Shown here: positions 44,305 through 57,732 of the stretch, in pieces | Position numbering within the stretch: the first letter of the stretch is position 1 | Layout: each line of letters opens with the position of its first letter | Assembly: GCA_933207985.1 (NCBI GenBank) | Contig: OW240912.1 | Span: 229,599,672-229,663,671, forward strand | DNA from: Pelobates cultripes | Taxonomy: Eukaryota; Chordata; Amphibia; Anura; Pelobatidae | DNA length: 64,000 bases | Reading direction: 5' to 3' | Notes under the pieces: model-generated | The model's input: only the letters and a program-made list of their open reading frames with translations | Database searches by the model: none | What the model was told of the DNA's origin: nothing | Made by a program: the position numbers and the translations under genes

Positions 44305-45349
44305 TGGGTACACCAGTTTTCCAACTATGACATGTGCAAGTAAATTACTACAGTAAATTTCTGATATTTTTTTACACATCTATATATTTTTTTGAAGCTC
44401 AAAGCTTTTTTTATGAGTCACATTTTTATAGCAGCAACTATAAAATTGACCCTATTGAATTTATTATATAATTATAAAAAACTATAGTATTAACTTGAAA
44501 GATGTGTAGTAATAAGTTATAGATAGCAGAATAAGTTCTGCATAAGATGAAAATTGGTATAATCTATAAACTTTTAATATTTGTTCTTTTCTTTGTTTTT
44601 CAAGCTCATTAAATCCTATGTACACTTGTCTTGTAAGAAATGTAGAATCAGCTTACTATTTATCCAAAGCTTTTATCTAAAGCAGTAGAATACAAGCTTC
44701 ATTATATTTTCGTAAGACCTCGCATGTCCTTTGCTAATTAGACTCTTGAATAATTACCAGCCATACTATAATGACACAATTGTTTTGGGGAATACATCTG
44801 GGTATTTTTTTTTTTTTTAAGTTTCACATTAATTATGCTAATGATGTTTTGCTTATTTCAAATCTATATTTTGCCATATTTTATAATTGTTTGAGGCAGA
44901 TGTCCTAATTACTTTGAGCTATGCTTTACAGTTGCTAGCCATCCCTCAAAGTTAGTACTACTTTTAATTACTAAGTTCAAAACAGTTAATTGGCCTATAA
45001 AGGGCAGTGTTTGGGGCATAGTTATGCCATTTGCTTGAAAACTCCATATGTCGATTCTGAATTATTGCTAAGTAATTAAAAATGAATGGTCATAATAATT
45101 ATTACTATTTAGCATTTGGTAAGTTACAGCTTAATTCACATTGTTTTACAAATGTAGGCAATACAGACATACAGTATATACATAAAAAAAAAAAGAGTGA
45201 TCCGGTACATCTGAAGTCCTTATTTAGCCATGGCCTCTCTCTGTGATGAGTGCCATCTCTATTTTTTACCATTATACCATACATTTATACATATACAGTA
45301 TACTGCTACCAAAGGAATAAAAACAGAGCTCAAAGACCAATGATAAACC
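44305..45349. other. No recognisable feature
   Basis: AT-rich, intron-like sequence with a poly-T run near 44810. Confidence 0.5.
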
Positions 45350-45851
45350 TTAAAGGACCACTCTAGGCACCCAGACCACTTCAGCTTAATGAAGTGGTCT
45401 GGGTGCCTGGTCCAGCTAGGGTTAACCCATTTTTTTATAAACATAGCAGTTTCAGTGAAACTGCTATGTTTATTTATGTGTTAAGCCTTCCCCCATTCCC
45501 TCTAGCGGCTGTCTCACTGACAGCCGCTAGAGGCGCTTGCGTGCTTCTCACTGTGATTTTCACAGTGAGAGCACGCCAGCGTCCATAGGAAAGCATTGAT
45601 AATGCTTTCCTATGTGACCAGCTGAATGCGCGCGCAGCTCTTGCCGCGCGTGCGCATTCAGCCGACGGGGAGGAGAGAAGGAGGATCGGAGGAGGAGAGC
45701 TCCCTGCCCAGCGCTGGAAAAAGGTAAGTTTTTACCCCTTTCCCCTTTCCAGAGCTGGGCGGGAGGGGAACCCTGAGGGTGGGGGCACCCTCAGGGCACT
45801 ATAGTGCCAGGAAAACGAGTATGTTTTCCTGGCACTATAGTGGTCCTTTAA
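45350..45851. mobile_element. T2/Kolobok-type MITE, complete, about 500 bp
   Basis: Ends TTAAAGGACCACT and AGTGGTCCTTTAA are perfect inverted repeats on TTAA. The left arm is a hairpin ('ggcacccagaccacttc' and complement). The centre has palindromes ('agcagtttcagtgaaactgct', 'tgacagccgctagaggc'). A donor-like AGGTAAGT lies at about 45722-45729, and the right arm has the 'ctatagtgccaggaaaac' palindrome. Confidence 0.85.
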
Positions 45852-47876
45852 TGTGTTGATTTCCAATGCTATACATACTAATACAAAAGGAGTAGAGAAC
45901 CTGTAGAGCAGGAATGACGTTCGAAAATATAAAAAATAGTGAACATAAAAAATGCAAATTCATAAAATCGCTAATCTATGCTTGCAATTACACATGATTC
46001 TTCATCTAGTAGGCAGCTGGTAAGAGATTTTGAAGTCTAATATTCCAAGGTTGAAAATTAGGATGTTTAGATAATATATGCAGAATTGTCAATTTTGGTA
46101 ATACATCAAGAATATGCATTTCTTACTAGTTCTGTTGCTGAAATGGCCTCACTTTTTGTAATATGCCTCAATATTGATCTGCGCACACACAAAATGCGCA
46201 ATCTCAACTCTGTCAAGGTTAGCTTAAATCACAAATCTCAAACAGAATATGATAGAATATGACACAGACTAGCAATACTGTGTTAAGCCCAACTTAATGT
46301 CAAAGTACCCCAATATCTGTGGTTCCTACCTAATTTTTTAAAACTCACTGTTAAATGCATGAGCAGGCATGACCATCAGAGGTGAATTGTACAGGGGTCT
46401 AGGCAGGATGCTAGTTTGGGGCATCCTCCTAGATGCTGATTGACCCCGGGCCCTAGCCGGACACCTATGCCGCCTAAGCTAGAAACACTCCTTTAGTTTC
46501 GTTAATGTGAAATAGCTATATTACTCACTTTACTGCTTAGTATTTAAACTGCTTAAAAGGGTCTCCTTTAAAAACTTGCTAGGACGCCCAAGAGTACATT
46601 TTGTGACCTCTTCTAAAACCAGCTCTATATCATCATTATGTCAAATTCTAAAATCTAATGTATTCTATAAATTACATTGTGACACCAAATATTTGATTGA
46701 ATTCAGAATGTTACATAAATCTATCTTTAGAAACTCCACACGTTCTTTATTAAAGCCAAGACATGCTGCATTATCATGAATGATAAAACTGGAAGGGTTG
46801 TTTTTCTCTTGCTATTACAAGGGATTCAGGGCTATCAATGAAATGATGTCAAAATTATACCTGGGGCTTTTGAGGACCTCACGTGGGGCTCCATTCCCTT
46901 TCAGCATCTCCAGAAGTGCACCTTGGTCTCCTTTAGTTTATATGCTTCTCAGCAGGTTTGCTACAATGCACCTGGTTGTGAAGACTGGTCTTATGAGCCA
47001 ACAAACCTTATAAATAACATTTTTTGAAAATGTTGGCACAATTTTCGCCACTATGGTGTTTTCTTCACTTCCAGTATTCTGTAGAAAACAATGCTGATAT
47101 TATATGAAACATAGGATGCATAGTTAGCATGTAAAGGTAGGATTAAACAATGCTATTCGTGTGCAAAATATGTTTCGAGACACGTAAAACATTCTATTGT
47201 TTATCTTTTAAATTGTAAAACACCTAGGAATAGGAGTGGATTGGACAATGAGAAAGATTTGTTTATATTTAAAGATACTTTTTCATAGTAAAGTGTTGCA
47301 CAGCCTTGAATGGAAAACGCTATTGTACTACAGACTTTTAAAAAAGCACTGTAACCTTTTGGAGTCTGCACAAAGCCACCGGATGGTGACATCGCTGCTT
47401 AGCGTGCAATGGCCAGGGGTGCTCATAGCACTTATTGCCGCGTTGAGCCCATATTAATGCTGCACTCTTGCGCATGCACAGCACTAATGTCTATTGAGAA
47501 TATTGCAAGACTGCAGGAGCCTTCATAAATAGTGAAGTGACAAAGCATGACCGAGGTAGCTCTACCTTTTGTCAAGTGGAGAAAAAATACATAAGGCAAA
47601 ATAGTTCATACTTTACCTTATGTATTTTATGAAAAAAAGATTTATAAAGAAAAAAATATTAAGTAGTGAAGAAGTGAAGAAGAGGAGATCGAAGCAAAGT
47701 AAGTCTATAGTTACAGAGATTTTGTAAGCAACGTTAAGCAGTATTGTTCAATAATGCTACAACTGAAGTGGCCATTTTTATGAAATTCTTCAAATGTATA
47801 CTCATCACAAGAATCAAACTAATACAATAATAATTATTCTGTAATGTCACCCTTTTTCTAATCTTTATGTTTTTAG
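45852..47876. other. Intron sequence upstream of the CALN1 exon
   Basis: Mostly unrecognised AT-rich sequence. 46380-46490 ('gatgctagtttggggcatcc', 'gaccccgggccctagccgg') has TE-like composition. The stretch before 47877 is pyrimidine-rich and ends tttttag, a normal acceptor. Confidence 0.5.
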
Positions 47877-47989
47877 GGGATGGTCAGGTTGACTTTGATG
47901 AATTTATGACAATTCTTGGACCTAAACTTGTGTCCACGGAAGGTCGAGATGGATTTCTTGGAAATACAATAGACAGTATATTTTGGCAG
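47877..47989 (+). CDS. CALN1: Internal exon of calneuron-1 (EF-hand calcium-binding protein)
   Basis: A 113-bp exon sits between a ttttag acceptor (47875-47876 AG) and a cag/gtgaga donor (GT at 47990). It begins with two bases completing a split Gly codon and then encodes 37 residues. They include the second half of an EF-hand loop, 'DGQVDFDEFMTILGPKL', and the linker 'EGRDGFLGNTIDSIFWQ', which matches CALN1 rather than its paralogue CABP7. Loop residues D, Q/V, D and E at the calcium-binding positions are kept. CALN1 is a Golgi/neuronal tail-anchored calcium sensor. No other CALN1 exon was found here. Confidence 0.92.
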
Positions 47990-48682
47990 GTGAGAAATGT
48001 TGTTTTTAACATTGCTTGATTTTTGACAATGAATAACTGCTGCTAACAATGGCATTTTAATAGTTTCCCGTCATGAATGAAATTTGTATTACTCTTTTCC
48101 TCCTGTTTTGTCTGTCTGTCTATCATCTATCTTTTTCTCTCTGTCTTGCCTTATAACCAATGCACATGTCTACAAGAAATCACACATTGGTTGTTTCCTA
48201 AGAACTTATATTTGCTTACTTATTTCAGAAAATGTAAAATGCTTACATTGCTATCATTGGAAAATAAAGACATTGCATATTTTTGAGGATAATTGACTTA
48301 CTTTGTCAAAATATTTTCTCCTTAAAGTGCAACTGTCGTGAAAATATTTAATGGATATAAGAAGGAGAATTTGAATCCATACATTGATGTAGGACAATGC
48401 ACAAAAATACATGTCATTTTAGTGTTGGCATAATTTTTGCAGCTTATATCAGTATACTTTGTTTTTACTTATAAACTATTAGTGTAACTGGGCAAGGCTT
48501 ATTTGTATATTTATAATGCATAGTTTCTAATCTTGCAATGAAAAAATGTTTGACAGGACAGGTCATTTTGTGGGATTGGATAAAACACATTTTAGGTGCG
48601 AGCTCTAATGCATGAACTACCCACAAATTCTATATGAAGAAAAAGAACCTCATGTCATGGTAGTTGCATGCATACTATGACT
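47990..48682. other. Intron sequence downstream of the CALN1 exon
   Basis: It starts with a consensus-like donor gtgaga. At about 48325 'ccttaaagtgcaactgtcg' may be the start of a decayed TTAA MITE. Nothing else is recognised. Confidence 0.45.
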
Positions 48683-48689
48683 AGAAACT

Positions 48690-51600
48690 AGAGTTGAGCG
48701 GACACCTTGATGTTCGGGTCCGGCGGGTTCGGCCGAAATTTGAAAAGAAGTCCAGGTTCGGGATTGAACTTGACCTTGAGTCAATGGGGGACCCGAACTT
48801 TTGGGCACAAAAATGCCTCTAAAAAAGTCCTGGAAAGGGCTAGAGGCCTGCAAAAGGAAGTACAATAGGGGTAAGAGTGGGACAAGTGCCCTGCAAACAA
48901 ATGTGGATAGGGAAATCATTTAAAATAACATAAAATACATAAAAATTAAAAATACAGCCGAGCCATAAAATAGCACTAGATGGAATCTTTGATATTAGCT
49001 TTGGAAGAACATAAATCAAAATCTAAAGCATGGCTGTCAGGAGGATCACCAGAATTATCCATTTGAGAGAGGGTTGGAGTGCAGGGTATTCTCTTTCATT
49101 GTTCAAACTGAGCTCAATTCCTGATGCATGGAGAAAAGGCCGTCACAAGCCTCTGCTATTGTGTACATAGTTTATACTACGTGACCCATAGGTTGAGGAG
49201 GCGGTGACCGTGGCGGTGTAGGTGGAAGCGGCGGTGGAGGAGGAGGAGGTAGCCAACACTGTTTTGTATTATTATTATTTTTTTTTAATTGGGGTAGCCC
49301 CCCAAATATTGGGACATATAAAAAAAGAAAACAAAGAATAAGTGCACTTGAGTATAACAATGGTTGGGTGAGGCCAGTATAAATGTCTATTCTGCACAAG
49401 GTACAGACAAGTCTGATGGGATCCATGCCTGGTTCATTTTAATAAATGTGAGCTTGTTGGCTGTGGACAGGCGGCTACGCTTGTCTGTGATAACTCCCCC
49501 TGCCGTGCTAAACACACGTTCAGACAATACACTGGCTGCAGGGCAGACCAGCACCTCCAAGGCATAAAGGGCAAGCTCAGGCAATGTGCCCAATTTGGAG
49601 ACCCAGAAGTTGAATGGGGCAGACCCATCAGTCAGTACGTGTAGGCATGTGCACACGTACTGTTCCATCATGTATCTGAAATGCTGCCTCCTGCTAAGAC
49701 GTTCCATATCAGCAGGTGGTGCTGGTTGTTGTGGCGTGCTGACAAAGCTTTTCTACATTTCGGCCATGCTAACCCTGCCTTCTGAGGTGCTGGCGGTGCC
49801 CCAGCTGCATGGCGACCTCTTCCTCCTCCTCTGCCTTCACCTTGTGCTTAAACTGAGCCCTCGGTGTCAGTTGGGAATGCCCTCAGCAGCGCGTCTACCA
49901 ACGTGCTTTTGTAGTCTCGCATCTTCCGATCACGCTCCAGTGAGGGAATTAAGGATGGCACGTTGTCCTTGTAACGGGGATCCAGCAGGGTGGCCACCCA
50001 GTAAATAGCACAAGTTAGAATGTGGGCAACTCTGCAGTCGTTGCGCAGGCACTGCAGCATGTAGTCGCTCGTGTGTGCCAGGCTGCCCAGAGGCAAGGAT
50101 AAGCTGTCCTCTGTGGGAGGTGTATCGTCTTTGTCCTCCGTATCCCCCCAGCCACGCTCCAGTGATGCCCACGAGCTGCGTTGGGTGCCACCCTGCTGTG
50201 AACATGGTTCCTCCTCCTCATCATCCTCCAGAACTGTGCCCTGGCTGGACAATTGTGTACCTGGCCTATGCTGGTGCAGGAACCCACCCTCCAAGTCACT
50301 TGTGAATGACTGGCCTGATAACCGTGGAAATGACCCCTCTTCCTCTTCCTCCTGTGCCACATCCTCTTCCATCATCGCACGAAGCGTTTTTTCAAGGAGA
50401 CATAGAAGCGGGATAGTAAGGCTGAGAACGGCGTCATCGGCACTGGCCATATTGGTGGAGTACTTGAAAGATTGCAAAATGGCACACAGGTCTCGCATGG
50501 AGGCCCACTTATTGGTGGTGAAGTGGTGCTGTTCCGCAGAGCGACTGACCCGTGCGTGCTACATCTGAAACTCCACTATTGCCTGCTGCTGCTTGCACAG
50601 TCTCTCCAGCATGTGCAAGGTGGAGTTCCACCTTGTGAGCACGTCGCATATGAGGCGGTGAGCGGGAAGGCCGAAGTTATGCTGCAGAACAGACAGGTGA
50701 GCAGCAGCAGAGTGAGAAAGCAGAAAGCGCGCACAGACGGCCCGCATTTTCTGCAGCAACTCTGATATACCTGGGTAGTTTTTCAGGAATTTCTGCACCA
50801 CTAAATTCAGCACATGCACCAGGCAAGGGATGTGCGTCAAACCGGCTAGGCCCAGAGCTGCTATGAGATTTCGCCCATTATCGCACACCACCAGGCCGGG
50901 CTTGAGGCTCAGTGGCAACAACCACTCATCGGTCTGTTGTTCCATGCCCGTCCACAGCTTCTGCGCGGTGTGGGGGTTTTCCCCCAAACATTTGAGTTTT
51001 AAAACAGCCTGCTGTCGTTTCCCGCTGGCAGTGCTGAAGTTGGTGGTGAAGGTGTTACGCTGCCTGGATGAGGTGGTGGTAGAGGAGGAGGAAGCAGAGT
51101 AGGAGGAGGAGGCAACAGGAGGCAAAGAGAAATGCCCTGCAATCCCTGGTGGCGGAAGGACATGCGCCAAACTGCTATCCGCCTCAGGCCCAGCCGCCAC
51201 TACATTTGCCCAGTGTGCAGTTAGGGAGATATAGCGTCCTTGCCCGTGCTTACTGGTCCACGTATCTGTGGTTATGTGGACCTTGCCACAGATGGAGTTG
51301 CGCAGTGCACATCTGATTTTGTCCGCCAATTGGTTGTGCAGAGAAGGGATGGCTCATCTGGAAAAGTAGTGGCGACTGGGAACCACGTACTGTGGGATAG
51401 CCACCACCATCAGCTTTTTAAAACTGTCCGTCTCCACCAGACGGAATGACAGCATTTCAAAGGCCACGAATTTTGAAGTGCTGCCATTCAGGGTCAGGGA
51501 TCATGTGTGGCTAGGGGGGTACTTCCTCTTTCTCTCCAGTGTTTGGGAGATGGAGAGCTGAACGCTTCCATGGGACAGTGTGGAGATGCTTGGGGACGGT

Positions 51601-53250
51601 GGCGGTCGGTGGCGGACGTGGTGGCGTTCCTGCCACATCCTCTATTTGCGGGGTGGAGGAAGAGGTGGAGGAAGAGGCAGAGACAGCAGCATAAGAGGAA
51701 GCAGGAGGAGCCTGAGACCTTTCTTGGTTTTTGAGGTGCTTACTCCACTGCAGCTCGTGCTTTGCATGTAGATGCCTGGTCATGCAGGTTGTGCTCAGGT
51801 TTAGCACGTTTATGCCTCACTTCAGGCTCTGGTTGCACAGCGTGCAACCACTCGTGTCTTGTCGTCAGCACATTGTCTGAAGAACTGCTACGCCAGGGAA
51901 CTCCTTGGAGCTGGCTTTGCTGTGCTCGGTCCCTGGGTGCGGTGGGCAGTAGCAGGTGTACCATCTAGGGGACGGCCGTTTCGCTTTTGCACCCTGCTCC
52001 CTCTTATGCTGTGCTGGTGCCTCTGTGCGACCACCGCCTCTTCCAAATTGCACACATCACTCGCGTGAGCCTTCATTCCATGTGGGGTCTAGGACCTCAT
52101 CATCCTCCATATCATCATCCACCCACTCCTCAACCCTGCCCTTCTTGCTGGTCTGCACACTGAAGAAAGCCACAGTACTTGGCACCTGTGTTTCGTCATC
52201 ATCAGAGATGTGCTGCGGTGGTCCTTGCATGTCCACATCCTGACACATAAGTGGTTGTGCATCAGTGCACTCAATCTCTTCCACTTCTGGGGCAAGGCTA
52301 GGTGGATGGCCCACGGAAACCCCGCCAGCAGAGTCATGAAAAAGCAAAAGAGACTGCTGCATGACTTGTGGCTCAGACTGCTTGGCTGATTTGCAAGGGG
52401 GTGAAGTGAAAGACAGATGGCCATGGTCTGCAGGTGCCAATTCTGAGCTTTCAGCAGGGGACCGGGTGGGAGACAATGTGCAGGAACTGGAGGCACTGTC
52501 AGCCATCCAATCTACTATCGCCTGTACTTGTTCTGGCCTCACCATTCGTGAGCATTCGGGCCTACCAAATAACGCTGAAGGTTCTGTCGCGTACTCGCAC
52601 CTGAGGAAGGTGTTTCACTTGTGCGTGTAGCTGGCACAGATCGACCATGTCCTCTCCTTGCGACAGGAGCTCCACCAACACCAGCAGCACCATGACCAGG
52701 GCCACATCCCTTATTTGATGCTCTCCTCATTCTTTGCGCTTACCCACCAAACTAACAGATGGTTTATGTCAGGCGACAATGTAACCGCTAATAGTGAACA
52801 ATTTTATTTTTTTTAGTTTATTGGACTGCAATAAATGTACCGCAGGCTGCAAATGTACTATTTAGCAGCCAAAAAATTTGAATGTTTTAAACTGTTATGT
52901 CATAGCACTATTTGACGGTTCTATTTGACTCTCAGATATGAAGAGCACGCCCAAAATTTAGTACTGGTATGTCCAGTCTTTTTTAGTAGCCAGTTAGTCA
53001 CAAACACTGGCCAAAATTTGCATTCATATTTGTTTTTTGCATTTTTCACACACAAACAAATATGAACACAAATATGAATTGTTGACTGTTTGTTGTATGT
53101 GTTGGCGTAACTTTGCATGTGGAGGAGTCTGATTGCGACTGACTATTGTGTGTGTAGATTCCAAGTGTGTATGGATTTTTTTAATCTCCTCTCCCCATGC
53201 TTTTGGAGAGAGATGGTATAATGAATAGTGGTCAAGTGGAGGCATACTAT
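48690..53250 (-). mobile_element. hAT transposon with BED-finger transposase, decayed
   Basis: The left end 'tagagttgagcggacacc' at 48690 is the terminal motif I know from a common amphibian hAT repeat. The right end was not located, so 53250 is approximate. The minus strand encodes a broken hAT transposase (52730-49387). AT-rich sequence upstream of the gene (52740-53250) probably belongs to the element. Confidence 0.65.
49387..52730 (-). pseudogene. hAT-family (ZBED-like) transposase, multiple frameshifts
   Basis: From the N-terminus: 52730-52539 and 52545-52057 (acidic, low complexity), then a BED-type zinc finger at about 51846-51760 ('CTLCNQ' ... 'MTRHLHAKH') with a TGA in it. The catalytic part is 51329-50559 ('VHITTDTWTSKHGQGRYISLTAHW', 'VVCDNGRNLIAALG', 'CLVHVLNLVVQKFL', 'DVLTRWNSTLHMLERL'), followed by 50498-49848, and the C-terminal dimerisation domain 49707-49387 ('PAASVLSERVFSTAG', 'RSRLSTANKLTFIKMN'). 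At least four frame changes separate these blocks. Key Asp/Trp signature positions are recognisable, but the gene is inactive. Confidence 0.8.
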
Positions 53251-54149
53251 GGAACAGGATCCCTGATGGTCCAGTGTGTTCTGCACCAATATCACATTCA
53301 GATAACTTTAAGAGCTTTATCGTAGTCCACTGCCCAGTCAGTGACTCAGTGATGGATGCTCTCAGTCACTGAGAAGTGTCAAGGGACTGCAAAGTCATCT
53401 GCACCCAACCTCTCCCTCTAGCAGGTGATGGGGCGCAGGTCAGAGCAGGGAGGTCTTATGCTCTCTGTGCCAGTTTAAAGAAGGAACCCCTCTCAGATAG
53501 ATCCAGAGCTTCAGGTCCAGACATATACCAGCCCAGACAGTCTATATTATATTTGGTTTTAGTTTAAATGCTGTAGGTTAATGAGAGGTTGAGGAGATTT
53601 AGAACTGTGATATCCATATTTATACTACAACTCTTAAAGTCTTTTTTTGGTCATCATATGACCCAACACTGCTAAATTAAACTGTGTATTAATATGTAAT
53701 TGTCTATAACAGAGCTGATAACTATATACATATTTATAATTATCTAGATGCTCAGAATAGCTGAGGTAAATAAGCACTGCAACTGTTTTATTAGTTTCAA
53801 ATATGTGCTAGGCTACATTATTATCTTTTATTTAATAACCTTTAAGAAAGAAATATTGCATTCAATTCCAATTATGTGCATACTGTTCTGGATGAGAAAG
53901 ATAAAAATGCCTATATGATTGAGGAGTTAGTGTAAAAAAAAAGGCTCCCCTGAATACGTCTAGACTTGGAATTCAACTGAAGAGCTATATTTTTACAAGT
54001 CAGGATATAACAATTTTGTTTTTCCTTTAATAAGAGATGAAATGCTCACTAAATATGCAGGGATACAAACTTCAATTTGGATGGAAGCACAAAGCGTAGA
54101 AATGTCACAAAATTGACCATAAATCAACTGGAATCTAGAAAAGAAACAT
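53251..54149. other. No recognisable feature
   Basis: AT-rich sequence; no gene or element recognised. Confidence 0.45.
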
Positions 54150-54437
54150 TTGGAGAACATTGAATTAATGCATCTCTATGAGGAACGTTCAGTGTCTGCA
54201 TGCAGAGGGTGGAGACACTGAATGGCAGTACTGCACAGTGTGCAGCACTGCCCTAGGAAGCACTTCTGTAGCCATGTGAGGAGTGGCCAGTGGGGTTATC
54301 AGTAGGCTGTAATGTAAACACTACATTTTCTCTGAAAAGACAGTGTTTAATTGCAAAAAGTCTGATGGAAATTATTTTACTCCCCAGAACAAATACAATA
54401 AGCTGTATTTGTTCTAATGACTATAGTGTCTATTTAA
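54150..54437 (-). mobile_element. T2/Kolobok-type MITE fragment
   Basis: It is the complement of the 39400-39873 type: 'gaattaatgcatctctatgag', 'ggtggagacactgaatggcag', 'gcagcactgcc', 'gtaatgtaaacactac'. The terminal 'gactatagtgtctatttaat' is degraded. Confidence 0.6.
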
Positions 54438-54440
54438 TAT

Positions 54441-55346
54441 TGTCTTAGAGCAAATGATTTGAAAGCAAAATGTAAGACAACCAAACAATAATAAAAAGGA
54501 AGGTCATAAATTAATCATGCACATTTTTTCTAAAGTAGCTTGGAGAACAGCAGAAGACAAACAGACTATGAGATCTCTGAGAACATGCAAAAGCTTAGAG
54601 AAACACAATAGCTTGTCCTTCAATTATTAATCACTCTGGTCTCATAAATATTTTTGCTCACTTGCGCCATTACAGAAAGACAGTATAAATATTCCATGGC
54701 AGAGTGATCCTACCCATTAGGGCAGTCCAGATCCGAAATTCCAGTAAGTTCCCCCTGCCTGACAGATGCAGCAACATCCGACTATCATTTGTCTTCTTTG
54801 AGCCTCGTCAGCAAAGTGTAGCCGATATCCTTTTTTAGACACAGTGAGGATGGGTCCATGTCTGAATTACTCCTTTGACTTAGGGATACTCTAATTAAAT
54901 ACATTGTAGAAAAAAACAAACAAAACAAAACAGAGAATATGGGACCTCTGTTAACTGGAAAAATAGAGAAGAGAATAAAAAATTAAGTTTAAAGGGAATT
55001 AAATACAGTCTTCTAAAGAATACAGGATAGTTTTTGTTGTATGAGAGCATGTTTGAAGGACAGTGGGATAGTTCTAGAAGAGACAATGAGTTAATGAGGT
55101 GTTTAATAGATGAGCCTAGTGGGAAGCAAATACAATTAATGAGATGAGGTAGAATAGTGTCAAGTGTAGAGGTTATTAGATGTGAATAGGAAGGGAGAAA
55201 ATACTATTATACATTTTAGAGTGACACAATACAGCTGGTAAACAGAACAAATAAAGCATAAACTGGTTAAGGTGAACATAAAATATATGTAATACGATTC
55301 CAGATAAAATCTAATGCTTAGCATACAAATTCAATATGTATCCCAG
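54441..55346. other. No recognisable feature
   Basis: AT-rich, intron-like; nothing recognised. Confidence 0.5.
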
Positions 55347-55805
55347 TTAAAGGACAATCCAGAGTTTATAAAAGTTACTTCAACACCATGACCATTTCAG
55401 TGATCTGAAGTGGTCACAGTGCATGGAGTCTGTATGTGCAGCATTTCAGTTTAAAATGCTGCACATACAGAGATAGCAGCTTGCTGCAAGAAGTGTAACT
55501 CCTTGTTTGGCATTGTCATTAGCAGGCCAAAATGAGAGTTCCTGAGTGACTCATATCAATTTTGTGCATAGTTGGTGTTTAGACAGACGACCAATAACAG
55601 CACGTTCCCCACTTCATGCTGCCCGCTTCCTCCCCTCAGCCCTTCCTCTGTGATGTGCCTCCACCTGCAGTGAGGGGGAATGATACCCTCAGAGTAGGAA
55701 CAGGTTGAGAGAAAACTTGGTCTCCATATGAGATTGCAGGTAACCTTTAGCTTTTTAAGAGTTACTCAATTAAAACACTATTTTTTGGCTGGAGTTATCC
55801 TTTAA
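55347..55805. mobile_element. T2/Kolobok-type MITE, complete
   Basis: Begins TTAAAGGACAATCCAGAG at 55347 and ends GGAGTTATCCTTTAA at 55805. Internal hairpins ('cagcatttcagtttaaaatgctg') are present. 'caggtaacc' at about 55738 is a weak donor-like site. Confidence 0.75.
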
Positions 55806-56283
<478 letters not shown>

Positions 56284-56404
56284 TAAGTATGGACAGGTTA
56301 AGGTTTTGGAATAACATTTATATCAGCGGAATAACTGGAGTTGGTGTCACCTAGAGCAGTGACTAATGGTGCCACCTGCCCATGTCACCTTCCCTAGCCA
56401 GACC

Positions 56405-56465
56405 ATATGGGATCCAAGTGGTAGAGTGGTGAGCTCTGCTGCAGGTTAAGACCCTGTGTATTGTT
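56405..56465 (+). other. tRNA-like A/B box sequence, possible SINE head
   Basis: 'aagtggtagagtggtgagc' resembles a tRNA A box region and 'ggttaagaccc' a B box about 30 bp later. There is no cloverleaf that I can complete, so a tRNA-derived SINE remnant is possible but unproven. Confidence 0.25.
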
Positions 56466-57732
56466 GTGAGTTGTGTCCCTCTTTGTCAGAGTATTGCCAT
56501 TGGCTGGCACAGCAACACTTCGATAGGGTTGGAGGTAGAAAGGGATATGGAAGGTCTGCACCTATGCCTGCACCAAGAAGGTCTCTGGGCCCTGTGCAGT
56601 GGATGAGACCATTCTCACCAACCCGTGAAGGTACAAAGCACCCTTTGCATGGGTTGGTCGAGATGCCCTAAGGTAGTGCCCTAAGGTAGTGCCAGCCCTG
56701 TTGTTTTTACCCCTTCTGATGGTGTCACCTGGTGCAGTCCACACCCTTTTGCCCCTCTCTATATACAGTGTATATAATGATTTGAGTATGTTTGATATAA
56801 CATCTGTCTGTTTATTGTCCAACCAGCCATGTATCTGAGCATCCATCTCTCTGTCTTTCTGCTTTCTTAAAGTGCTGTTCATTAAACAATCCGTGTTTTC
56901 TTTTATGTTTGAATAATCTGTTAGGCTGCCTTTCTCCTCATCCGAATTTCTTTTTGCAATTTAAATTGTGGTTTTTATGCTTTTATTTGGTTTTGTGAAA
57001 CGCAGATGGCAAATATCATAAACCAATTTTCATTCATAAAGAAGTTTGGTCAGCAGTCATCATTTTTCAAATATTTTATTACAATCAAATTTTCCTAACC
57101 CTTTTATTTGCCTGTTCATTCATTTTATGTATTTTTTGCTGAGGCAATATGCTTCCTTATTACCTTTGCATGGCAGATTATAAAGGCCAATAAATCATGC
57201 TCATGACAGGAGTGTGTAGAATGTATCATCTTACTTTCTATAGTAGTCAAAGATAACTTACAGTTGTATATTTAAAAAATTACTAAGAAAATTATTTCTC
57301 TAGAAGTCAAAGGGGAGCCAAAATATAAAGTTCTTACAATGTCAGCCAAAATATAAAGTTCTTACAATGTCAATCTCACAATGCAAATTTTTCAAAATAA
57401 TTTGACCCTGAAGGCTTCAAAGCATATTGTGCTCAAAAACATGTTATCTATTTGATGAATAACAGAGGCAACAGGTAAATGAGAACACAATCCTCCATGG
57501 TATTATAAGGTTATTTTTAAAGATACAAACAATGAAACTTTGATATCACAACTTTCTTGGACATGCCAACACCCTGATCACAAAATACAATTTGAAGCTA
57601 AGGAAACTTTAATAGAAAAAATACATCTACAATACTGTTATACAGGAACTTTGATTTGATTGAATTTAAATTTGTTCAAATACAAATAAGCTAGATTCTC
57701 GTGCATCACGTCAGTCAAAAAAATGAAATGGT
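56466..57732. other. No gene; small tandem duplications
   Basis: A 13-bp duplication 'gccctaaggtagt' lies at about 56664-56691. A 28-bp unit ('agccaaaatataaag...') is duplicated in tandem at about 57317-57372. Otherwise AT-rich. Confidence 0.5.

Noticed and set aside
46576..47013. Additional CALN1 exons or another host gene upstream of the exon
   Set aside because: Short open frames without EF-hand motifs or paired splice sites.
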